Shown here: positions 1 to 5,475 of the stretch, piece by piece
How positions within the stretch are numbered: position 1 is the stretch's first letter
Layout: every line of letters begins with the position of its first letter
DNA from: Sutterella sp.
GTDB lineage: Bacteria > Pseudomonadota > Gammaproteobacteria > Burkholderiales > Burkholderiaceae_F
NCBI GenBank assembly: GCA_019410445.1
Contig: DXSO01000031.1
Location: forward strand, 1,276-6,765
DNA: 5,490 nucleotides
Direction of reading: 5' to 3'
The notes under the pieces: model-generated
Told to the model about the DNA's origin: nothing
The model's database searches: none
Seen by the model: the letters and a program-made list of their open reading frames with translations, nothing else
Translations under genes and position numbers: made by a program

Positions 1-525
1 ACCAAAAACATTCTCATGAGCACTGTCATCAACGACTGGCTGGCCAAAAACCCGGTAACAGATGAAGAGGTTCGTGCTCTCTTTGAAAAGGAACAGAAGC
101 GCTGGGGCAGCACGGAAGTTTCCGTACGTCATATTCTCGTAGCGGATGAAAAAACCGCTAAGTCTCTTCTCAACCGCGTGCAAAAAGGCGGAGACTTCGA
201 CAAAATCGCCCGCGAAAACTCCAAAGACACGGCACAAAACAGAGCTGTCGGAGGATTGATTGACTGGACATCCCCCAACATGTTCGATAAGGAATTTGCT
301 GAAAGTTTTAAAAATCTTAAGCCTGGACAAATCGCCAAGAAGCCCATCAAAACACATCTCGGATGGCATATCGTCAAACTCGAAGGTGTTCGTCCCGCTC
401 AGCGCTTCGTCAACTTCCAAGCTGAAGCTCCGGGACTGCGCCAGTTGCTTGCTCAACAAAAAGTCCAGAACTTCGTCGACGAGCTGATGAAAAATGCAAA
501 AATCAGCGATCGCCCCAGCAAGTAG
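1..525 (+). CDS. Parvulin-type peptidyl-prolyl cis-trans isomerase (PpiC/SurA-like foldase), 5' end missing
   Basis: This is the C-terminal part of a rotamase that isomerises Xaa-Pro bonds, in this family usually a periplasmic or envelope folding helper. The frame is open to the left edge (residues TKNIL precede the first ATG at 16), and the segment up to 'WLAKNPVTDEEV' matches the helical linker that lies before the rotamase domain in full-length homologues. I therefore think the real start and signal peptide lie outside the window and that the ATG at 16 is internal. Counting from that ATG, the parvulin domain spans about residues 35-128: it opens with 'VRHILV', has the 'GG-IDW-SP' core loop near 78-87, and closes with 'LGWHIVKLEGVRP', including both conserved histidines. 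A basic helical tail follows, ending at TAG 523-525. A strong terminator starts 36 bp downstream, so the gene is transcriptionally separate from the hydrogenase genes. The family call is firm; which paralogue it is remains open. Confidence 0.9.
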   Translation, partial: TKNILMSTVINDWLAKNPVTDEEVRALFEKEQKRWGSTEVSVRHILVADEKTAKSLLNRVQKGGDFDKIARENSKDTAQNRAVGGLIDWTSPNMFDKEFAESFKNLKPGQIAKKPIKTHLGWHIVKLEGVRPAQRFVNFQAEAPGLRQLLAQQKVQNFVDELMKNAKISDRPSK

Positions 526-561
526 TGCTCACGGCATCCTGCACTGAACACATTGATTGAC

Positions 562-595
562 AAGGAGCGCCCGCAATTCGCGGGCGCTCCTTTTT
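562..595 (+). terminator. Intrinsic terminator of the foldase gene
   Basis: A perfect 11-bp GC-rich stem (564-574 with 580-590) and a 5-nt loop (AATTC, 575-579) are followed directly by TTTTT at 591-595. Two A-T pairs can extend the base to 562-592. It lies 36 bp after the foldase stop codon. No T-tract is present on the opposite strand, so it should work only in the + direction. Confidence 0.93.
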
Positions 596-625
596 ACGAG
601 TGCGGTCAGGCACTGTCGCTGCTGT

Positions 626-654
626 TTGACAAACTTTCTGTGCCTCTGATCAAT
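626..654 (+). promoter_or_regulatory. Weak candidate sigma-70 promoter
   Basis: TTGACA at 626-631 matches the -35 consensus fully. With a 17-bp spacer the -10 would be ATCAAT (649-654), which agrees with TATAAT in only three positions. It would give a leader of roughly 285 nt ahead of the small subunit gene. A perfect -35 alone is weak evidence. Confidence 0.2.
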
Positions 655-772
655 GACCACTCCACCAATCTAATACTTTTTAACTAGTTCTCACATCAAA
701 TATATCTAAACTTGTCAGTACTTTCGTATTAGTCTGCATCGATCTAAGCTGTTAATGAAACAATCCTTTGGG

Positions 773-811
773 TTAAAAGTAGTTCGGCAGGATGATTACA
801 ACTACTTTTGA
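773..811. repeat. Inverted repeat upstream of the hydrogenase operon
   Basis: AAAAGTAGTT (775-784) is repeated exactly in inverted form as AACTACTTTT (800-809), 15 bp apart. The arms grow to 12 bp if a T-G pair (774/810) and a T-A pair (773/811) are allowed. The arms are AT-rich and the arm centres lie about 25 bp apart. It could be an operator for a dimeric regulator, a leader hairpin, or a weak terminator, since the 3' arm ends in four Ts. The repeat is certain; its role is not known. Confidence 0.6.
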
Positions 812-852
812 CGTATAGGTTTTACCTCCATGGCTCGATAGCATCCTCACAA

Positions 853-893
853 AGCCGCGGAAGATCGATTGTGCTCAACGTCTTTTCGCGGCT
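853..893 (+). repeat. Leader hairpin upstream of the small subunit gene
   Basis: AGCCGCG (853-859) pairs perfectly with CGCGGCT (887-893). Four further pairs (860-863 with 883-886), two of them G-T, extend it to 11 bp around a 19-nt loop. No T-tract follows, so it is not an intrinsic terminator. It sits 40 bp upstream of the ribosome-binding site and would be in the 5' leader if transcription starts upstream of it. Confidence 0.45.
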
Positions 894-945
894 GTCGGTA
901 TGGATTCAAAATTGGAATCATCCCTTCACCGCAAGGAGTTAGCTT

Positions 946-2040
946 ATGTTTGAGACGCAATATGAAGCGTTACGACGTCAGGGCATCAGCCGCAGAAGTT
1001 TTCTGCAGTTTTGCTCGTTGACGGCCGCGAGCCTCGGACTCGGAAGCGCCGGCGCTCAGGAAATTGCTCAAGCCATGAAAACCAAACCTCGCACTCCGGT
1101 TGTTTGGCTGCATGGTCTTGAATGCACCTGCTGCACGGAATCGTTCATCCGCAGTTACAACCCCATTGCCGCCAACATGGTGATGGATCTCATCAGCCTG
1201 GACTACGATGATACGATCATGGCCGCAGCCGGCAATCAGGCTGAAAGTGCTCTGGCCGATACGATCGAAAAGTACAAGGGAAATTACATTGTTGCTGTTG
1301 AAGGCAATATTCCGCTGGGCGAAGACGGAGCTTTCTGCATCCCCGGCGGCGAAACCTTCCTGAGCAAGATCAAGCACGTCTGCCATAACGCTAAGGCTGT
1401 GATCGGCTGGGGTTCCTGTGCTGCATGGGGTTGCGTACAGGCAGCCAAGCCCAATCCGACGAAGTCCGTCCCGATTACTGAAATCATCACGGACAAGCCC
1501 GTTGTTCTCGTACCGGGCTGCCCGCCGATTCCGGAAGTCATGACGGCCGTGATCACCTATATCCTCACCTATGACCGTCTGCCGCCTTTGGATCGCCTCG
1601 GCCGTCCGAAGATGTTCTACGGTCAGCGTATTCACGACAAGTGCTATCGCCGTGCCCACTTCGACGCAGGTCAATTCGTTGAAAAATTCGACGATGAAGG
1701 CGCTAAGCTCGGTTACTGCTTGTACAAGGTCGGCTGCAAGGGCCCGACGACCTACAACGCTTGCTCGACGATTGCATGGAACGAAGGTCTTTCCTGGCCT
1801 GTCAAGTCCGGTCACGGATGCATCGGCTGCTCGGAAAACAACTTCTTTGACAAAGGCAGCTTCTATCACCACGAACCCGACATCCTGCCTCCCGGCTGGG
1901 ATGGCGTCGAAGCCACGGTCGACAAAGTGGGCCTGGCCACTGTCGCCGTTGTCGGCGTTGCCGCAGCGGCTCACGCAGCCATGAGTGCCGTCGCTCAGGC
2001 TCGCGCCAAAACCAACAAGGACATCGGAGGTAAAGAATGA
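946..2040 (+). CDS. hyaA: [NiFe] hydrogenase small subunit, Tat-exported, oxygen-tolerant (group 1d) type
   Basis: This is the electron-transfer subunit of a periplasm-facing membrane-bound uptake hydrogenase. It has 364 residues, like E. coli HyaA, which it resembles throughout. The start is fixed by AAGGAG at 933-938, 7 nt before ATG. Residues 1-43 form a Tat signal: R16-R17-S-F-L-Q-F, a hydrophobic stretch, then an AQA cleavage site after A43. Proximal-cluster ligands are C60, C63, C158 and C192. The extra cysteines C62 (in 'ECTCC') and C163 (in 'GSCAAWGC') complete the six-cysteine set that builds the [4Fe-3S] cluster of oxygen-tolerant enzymes. Distal-cluster ligands are H230, C233, C258 and C264; medial [3Fe-4S] ligands are C273, C292 and C295, with P285 in place of a fourth cysteine. 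A C-terminal hydrophobic helix (about 329-350) anchors it near the cytochrome. The stop codon overlaps the start of the large subunit gene (ATGA), implying coupled translation. Equivalent names are hoxK and hupS. Confidence 0.97.
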   Translation: MFETQYEALRRQGISRRSFLQFCSLTAASLGLGSAGAQEIAQAMKTKPRTPVVWLHGLECTCCTESFIRSYNPIAANMVMDLISLDYDDTIMAAAGNQAESALADTIEKYKGNYIVAVEGNIPLGEDGAFCIPGGETFLSKIKHVCHNAKAVIGWGSCAAWGCVQAAKPNPTKSVPITEIITDKPVVLVPGCPPIPEVMTAVITYILTYDRLPPLDRLGRPKMFYGQRIHDKCYRRAHFDAGQFVEKFDDEGAKLGYCLYKVGCKGPTTYNACSTIAWNEGLSWPVKSGHGCIGCSENNFFDKGSFYHHEPDILPPGWDGVEATVDKVGLATVAVVGVAAAAHAAMSAVAQARAKTNKDIGGKE

Positions 2041-3812
2041 GCAACAGCCAAAACACCCGCCGCGTTGTCGTAGACCCCGTCACTCGAATTGAGGGTCACC
2101 TCCGCGTTCAGGCAGAAATTGATGACAACGGCGTCATTACCGACGCCATGAGCACCGGCACGATGTGGCGCGGTCTCGAAGTAATTCTCAAGGGTCGCGA
2201 TCCCCGCGATGCTTGGGCTTTCGTGGAACGCATCTGCGGCGTTTGCACGGGCATTCACGCTCTGGCCGCCGTGCGTGCGGTCGAAGATGCTATCGGCATC
2301 AAGATTCCGAAGAATGCCAACATCATCCGCAATCTGATGAATGCCACCCTGTACGTACAGGACCACCTGGTTCACTTCTATCAGTTGTCGGCGTTGGACT
2401 GGGTCGACGTTGTCAGTGCTTTGTCCGCAGACCCGCGTGAAACCAGCGAAATTCAACAGAAGATCAGCCCGCACCATCATCTGGCTACACCCGGCTACTT
2501 CCGTGATGTTCAGGCTCGTCTGAAGAAATTTGTCGAAAGCGGTCAGCTCTCCATCTTCAAGAACGGCTACTGGGGTCATCCGGCAATGAAGCTGCCGCCG
2601 GCCGTTAACCTTCTGGCTGTCGCTCACTATCTTGAAGTGCTCGACTTCCACAAGGAAATCATCAAGATCCATACGATTCTGGGCGGCAAGAATCCGCACC
2701 CGAATTATCTGGTCGGCGGCGTCGCCTGCCCGATCAACATGCACGATACGGGCGCAGCCGGCGTCATGGTCAATGAAGTCAGCATGAACTACATGCGCGA
2801 CATCGCCAAGGCCTGCGTGGACATGGTCAACAATGTCTATATTCCCGACGTCAAGGCCATCGCCAGCTTGTATCCGGAATGGTTCAAGATCGGCGGCGGC
2901 ATCAGCTCCAAGAACCTGCTCTGCTACGGTGATTTCCCTGAAATCCCCAACGAATGGAGCGACAAGAGTCTGATGATGCCGATGGGTGCCATCATTGACG
3001 GCAAACTCGAAGAAGTTCACCCGGTTGATTTGCGCAATCCGGATGAAATCCAAGAGTTTGTGGATCACTCTTGGTACAAGTATCCCGGAGACAAGAAGGG
3101 ATTGCATCCGTGGGATGGCGTGACCGATCACGCTTTCGGCTTTGCTCCCGATTCCGACGGTACGCCGCAGAAGTACAGCTGGATTTCCAAGAACGGCAAG
3201 TACACGTGGGTCAAGAGCCCCCGCTGGAAGGGCCACATGATGGAAGTCGGTCCGCTTGCTCGCGTTGTCATGGGTATTGCCAAGAACATGCCTCAGTACA
3301 AAGAGCCTGCTCTGGCAACCCTCAAAGAACTCAATCTGCCCCTGGAAGCAATGTTCTCGACGTTGGGTCGTCATGCCGCCCGCGCTCTGGAATCGACCTT
3401 CATGGCTCAGATGATGGTCAAGTACGTCGACGACCTGATTGCCAATATCCGTTCCGGCGACGAAGCTGCCGCCAACATGGAATTCTGGGAACCCAAGACC
3501 TGGCCCAAGCAGTGCAAGGGCGTGGGTGCCTGCGAAGCTCCCCGCGGCGCATTGGCTCACTACTGCGTCATCGAAAACGGCAAACTCGCCAACTGGCAAG
3601 CTGTCGTGCCGACCACGTGGAACGCCAGTCCGCGCGACACGGAAGGCAATCACGGCGCTTATGAGTCTTCGCTCATCGGCACCAAGCTCGCCAAACCGGA
3701 AGAGCCGCTTGAAATCATCCGCACGATCCACTCGTTTGACCCGTGCCTGGCTTGCGCAACGCACGTTCTGGACAACAAGGGTCAGGAGCTCGTGAGCGTT
3801 AAGGTTCGTTAA
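2037..3812 (+). CDS. hyaB: [NiFe] hydrogenase large (catalytic) subunit precursor
   Basis: This subunit carries the NiFe(CN)2CO centre that splits H2. It has 591 residues, near the 597 of E. coli HyaB. The start overlaps the previous stop codon, with GGAGGT at 2026-2031, 5 nt upstream. The N-terminal motif 'RICGVCTGIH' supplies nickel ligands C67 and C70; the C-terminal motif 'DPCLACATH' supplies C570 and C573. E19 matches the glutamate in 'RIEGH' used for proton transfer, D109 lies in 'YVQDHLVHF', and R503 is the active-site arginine of 'EAPRGAL'. The last 15 residues after H576 form the tail removed by the maturation protease, presumably the product of the gene at 4816-5457. It has no signal peptide, as expected, because it is exported together with the Tat-tagged small subunit. 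Unusual are three cysteines (493, 499, 510) around the EAPRGAL motif. Equivalent names are hoxG and hupL. Confidence 0.97.
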   Translation: MSNSQNTRRVVVDPVTRIEGHLRVQAEIDDNGVITDAMSTGTMWRGLEVILKGRDPRDAWAFVERICGVCTGIHALAAVRAVEDAIGIKIPKNANIIRNLMNATLYVQDHLVHFYQLSALDWVDVVSALSADPRETSEIQQKISPHHHLATPGYFRDVQARLKKFVESGQLSIFKNGYWGHPAMKLPPAVNLLAVAHYLEVLDFHKEIIKIHTILGGKNPHPNYLVGGVACPINMHDTGAAGVMVNEVSMNYMRDIAKACVDMVNNVYIPDVKAIASLYPEWFKIGGGISSKNLLCYGDFPEIPNEWSDKSLMMPMGAIIDGKLEEVHPVDLRNPDEIQEFVDHSWYKYPGDKKGLHPWDGVTDHAFGFAPDSDGTPQKYSWISKNGKYTWVKSPRWKGHMMEVGPLARVVMGIAKNMPQYKEPALATLKELNLPLEAMFSTLGRHAARALESTFMAQMMVKYVDDLIANIRSGDEAAANMEFWEPKTWPKQCKGVGACEAPRGALAHYCVIENGKLANWQAVVPTTWNASPRDTEGNHGAYESSLIGTKLAKPEEPLEIIRTIHSFDPCLACATHVLDNKGQELVSVKVR

Positions 3813-3832
3813 TTGAACTTTTTCGCACTTAG

Positions 3833-3878
3833 TCTCGGTCGGTTCGGTGTCGGAGTTTCTCGATATCGACGACCGAGA
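3833..3878 (+). repeat. Inverted repeat between large subunit and cytochrome b genes
   Basis: TCTCGGTCG (3833-3841) pairs perfectly with CGACCGAGA (3870-3878), enclosing 28 nt. The enclosed part ends with the 10-bp palindrome TCGATATCGA (3860-3869), directly next to the right arm. The left side holds four TCGG units (3835, 3839, 3844, 3850). No T-tract follows, so it is not a standard terminator. A role as an mRNA processing or stability element that sets the ratio of subunits to cytochrome would fit, but this is inference. Confidence 0.5.
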
Positions 3879-3900
3879 GTAACAGATTGAAGGTACGTTT

Positions 3901-4617
3901 ATGAAAATCGATCCCGTCACTTATGAAGTTGACGTCTCGGCAGGAACGCACCCGCTGTACGTGTGGGAAGCGCCCGTGCGAATCTGGCACTGGGCGATGG
4001 CCGTGTGCATGGCGGTGATGATCGTCACGGGCTTTCTCATCGGAGCCCCTCTCGTGGCGAATCTGGGCGACACCTGGGCGACGTATGACTTCGCCTACAT
4101 TCGACTGGCGCACTTTGTCGCCGGCATGATCTTTACGGTCATCTTCATTTGGAGACTGTACTGGGGCATTGTCGGCAACAAGTACTCGCGCATGATTCTC
4201 GTACCGCCTCTTTGGAGTCTGAAGTGGTGGAAGATGCTCTTTGAGCAGGTCAAGTACTACCTCTTCTTCCGCAAGACTGCTCCGGAGTATGCCGGTCATA
4301 ATCCGCTTGCTCAGTGCGCCATGTTCTTCATGTTCACTTTGGGCAGCTTCGTGATCATCATTACCGGCTTTGCGCTCTATGCTCAGGCTTGGGGCGCCGG
4401 TACCGGTTGGTATGCCTGGTTTGAGTGGGTGTTTGTACTCTTTGGCGACAGTCAAGCCGTGCGCACCACACACCACGCGTTCATGTACATTTTCATCCTC
4501 TTCTCCATTGCTCACATCTACATGAGCTTCCGTGAAGACATCATGGGCGGTGCTACCACCATCAGCTCCATGACCAGTGGTTTGAGAATGTTCAAGCACA
4601 GCGGCGGAGAACATTAA
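3901..4617 (+). CDS. hyaC: [NiFe] hydrogenase b-type cytochrome (membrane anchor and quinone reductase subunit)
   Basis: This integral membrane di-heme cytochrome takes electrons from the small subunit and passes them to quinone. It has 238 residues, near the usual length for HyaC/HoxZ/HupC. Four membrane helices are visible at about 32-52, 66-88, 136-161 and 190-209. Likely heme ligands, by comparison with the family, are H30 ('RIWHW'), H71 ('RLAHF'), H191 or H192 ('TTHHAF') and H205 ('IAHIY'); the 14-residue spacing of H191 and H205 in the last helix is typical. GAAGGT at 3889-3894, 6 nt before ATG, supports the start. An 88-bp gap with a strong inverted repeat separates it from the large subunit gene, while a terminator-like structure follows 11 bp after its stop codon. 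These three structural genes may therefore form their own main transcript. Confidence 0.96.
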   Translation: MKIDPVTYEVDVSAGTHPLYVWEAPVRIWHWAMAVCMAVMIVTGFLIGAPLVANLGDTWATYDFAYIRLAHFVAGMIFTVIFIWRLYWGIVGNKYSRMILVPPLWSLKWWKMLFEQVKYYLFFRKTAPEYAGHNPLAQCAMFFMFTLGSFVIIITGFALYAQAWGAGTGWYAWFEWVFVLFGDSQAVRTTHHAFMYIFILFSIAHIYMSFREDIMGGATTISSMTSGLRMFKHSGGEH

Positions 4618-4628
4618 TCAATGCTCAA

Positions 4629-4694
4629 GCAGCCTTGGTGAAGGCTGCGACTCTCCCTGGGGTTGCGAGAAATCGCAACCCTTTTTTCTTTTTT
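4629..4694 (+). terminator. Tandem-hairpin intrinsic terminator after the cytochrome b gene
   Basis: The first hairpin is a perfect 8-bp stem (4629-4636 with 4641-4648, loop GGTG). The second is a perfect 9-bp stem, GGGTTGCGA with TCGCAACCC (4660-4668 with 4673-4681), closed by a GAAA tetraloop and followed at once by TTTTTTCTTTTTT (4682-4694). The second hairpin alone is a textbook Rho-independent terminator. It stands between the structural genes and the maturation genes, so the latter depend on read-through or on a separate promoter. Confidence 0.9.
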
Positions 4695-4729
4695 GGGTTT
4701 AGTCCTCACGGAGTAGTCCTGCATCAACT

Positions 4730-4786
4730 AACGACTGAAGAATCGCGAAGATTTTTCACGCAAAATAAACTTGCGTGTAAGTCGTT
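4730..4786 (+). promoter_or_regulatory. Possible structured RNA leader (three-way junction) before the protease gene
   Basis: Three stems fit together without conflict except for one shared base. The outer stem is AACGACT (4730-4736) with AGTCGTT (4780-4786). The first inner stem is 4737-4744 with 4750-4757 (8 bp, one G-T pair, loop GCGAA). The second inner stem is CACGCAA (4757-4763) with TTGCGTG (4771-4777), loop AATAAAC. Base 4757 can belong to either inner stem, and only two bases (4778-4779) are unpaired at the junction. I do not recognise a known RNA family. It could be a regulatory leader or a chance fold. Confidence 0.35.
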
Positions 4787-4815
4787 TTCTGTGATTTTTT
4801 TTCATTGGTTGAACC

Positions 4816-5457
4816 ATGCAGACTATTCCAGGCTTGGAACTTTACGAACCCAGCGATGTCCTTGTGCTCGGTGTCGGCAACATTCTGTGGGCTGACGAGG
4901 GCTTCGGCGTACGTGCCGTAGAAGCATTTAATGCCAAATATCGCGTTTCTCCAAAATCAAAAATCGCCGATGGCGGCACTCTCGGCATGTACTTGCTCGA
5001 AATGATCGGTGCAACAAAAGACTTGCTGCTGTTTGACTGCGCCGATCTGCAGGAAAAACCCGGTACGCTGAGGCTTTTGCAAAAAGAAGAAGTTCAGTTC
5101 TGGGCCACGACAAAGATCTCTCCGCATCAAACAGGAATGAATGAAGTGCTCGCATTGGCTCAGCTGCAGGGAAAGGTGCCGGATCGCATAGCCGTCATTG
5201 CCGTTGAGCCGCAAATACTGCAGGACTACGGCGGTTCGCTTTCCGAAGTCTGTGAAGAGGCCTTGCCTAAAGCAGTCGAAATGGCACGCCAAGTTCTTAC
5301 GGACTGGGGATATGAAGTATGCCAACGTCAAGCCGACGAAGTCGTAGCTCCGTTAAGCGACTCCTCTCTCAACAAACACGATTACGAAAGCATGCGCCCT
5401 TCTGAATCCGAAGCTCCTCGAGAAGGCGACGCTCGCTTTTTCCCTGCTTTCAAATAA
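4816..5457 (+). CDS. hyaD: HyaD-type hydrogenase maturation endopeptidase
   Basis: This cytoplasmic, nickel-dependent protease removes the C-terminal tail of the hydrogenase large subunit once the metal centre is in place; the likely substrate is the large subunit encoded at 2037-3812, cut after H576. The 213-residue protein opens with the family signature 'LGVGNILWADEGFGV' (residues 18-32). Nickel-binding residues, by comparison with E. coli HybD, are E28, D74 and H104 (in 'SPHQTG'). 'DGGT' at 52-55 and 'YGGSLSE' later in the chain are closer to HyaD/HoxM than to HybD. Residues after about 170 form a polar tail, parts of which ('SLNKHDYESM') recall the tail of HyaD. ATG 4816 is the first possible start because an in-frame TGA lies at 4810-4812; no Shine-Dalgarno sequence precedes it, only a T-rich tract. 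A terminator and a structured leader separate it from the cytochrome gene, while the next gene follows after 18 bp. Equivalent names are hoxM and hupD. Confidence 0.95.
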   Translation: MQTIPGLELYEPSDVLVLGVGNILWADEGFGVRAVEAFNAKYRVSPKSKIADGGTLGMYLLEMIGATKDLLLFDCADLQEKPGTLRLLQKEEVQFWATTKISPHQTGMNEVLALAQLQGKVPDRIAVIAVEPQILQDYGGSLSEVCEEALPKAVEMARQVLTDWGYEVCQRQADEVVAPLSDSSLNKHDYESMRPSESEAPREGDARFFPAFK

Positions 5458-5475
5458 GCCTCCCGGAGAAACCTC

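Larger units (their letters stand above)
596..945 (+). promoter_or_regulatory. Non-coding promoter/leader region of the hydrogenase operon
   Basis: No convincing gene lies between the terminator and the small subunit gene. The stretch from about 655 to 830 is clearly more AT-rich than the flanking genes, as expected for a promoter region. It contains a consensus -35-like TTGACA at 626-631, but only a weak -10 match 17 bp further on (ATCAAT, 649-654). An alternative weak pair is TTAACT (680-685) with TATATC (701-706), 15 bp apart. I found no good sigma-54 GG-N10-GC element, FNR box or HoxA/NifA-type palindrome. Inverted repeats at 773-811, 853-893 and 900-921 are listed or discussed separately. 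The operon promoter very probably lies here, but I cannot place it exactly. Confidence 0.5.

Noticed and set aside
755..811. Possible 18-residue leader peptide MKQSFGLKVVRQDDYNYF whose TGA coincides with the end of the inverted repeat at 773-811.
   Set aside because: No Shine-Dalgarno sequence before the ATG and no run of one regulatory amino acid as in attenuation peptides. The coincidence with the repeat is noted but not enough.
596..945. Search for sigma-54 promoter, FNR, NarL/NarP and HoxA/NifA-type sites upstream of the hydrogenase operon.
   Set aside because: No site close enough to the consensus was found by eye; ATCAA half-sites occur but lack a matching partner.
900..953. Possible 17-residue upstream frame MDSKLESSLHRKELAYV overlapping the ribosome-binding site and start of the small subunit gene.
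   Set aside because: No Shine-Dalgarno sequence before its ATG; such short frames arise easily by chance, although overlap with the start at 946 could allow coupling.
1995..3920. A 641-codon open frame on the minus strand opposite the large subunit gene, and a similar 334-codon one (970-1974) opposite the small subunit gene.
   Set aside because: The + strand proteins are unmistakable hydrogenase subunits with all catalytic residues. The reverse frames show no recognisable domain and are explained by the codon bias of the real genes.
3829..4614. A 261-codon minus-strand open frame opposite the cytochrome b gene.
   Set aside because: It mirrors the real cytochrome gene, encodes a His/Arg/Asp-rich sequence with no domain, and runs across the inverted repeat upstream.
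4701..4720. Direct repeat AGTCCT at 4701-4706 and 4715-4720.
   Set aside because: Six bases repeated once is expected by chance.
4635..4895. An 86-codon + strand open frame between the cytochrome and protease genes.
   Set aside because: It begins within the first terminator hairpin, reads through the T-tract (giving a Phe run) and overlaps the protease gene out of frame; no ribosome-binding site.
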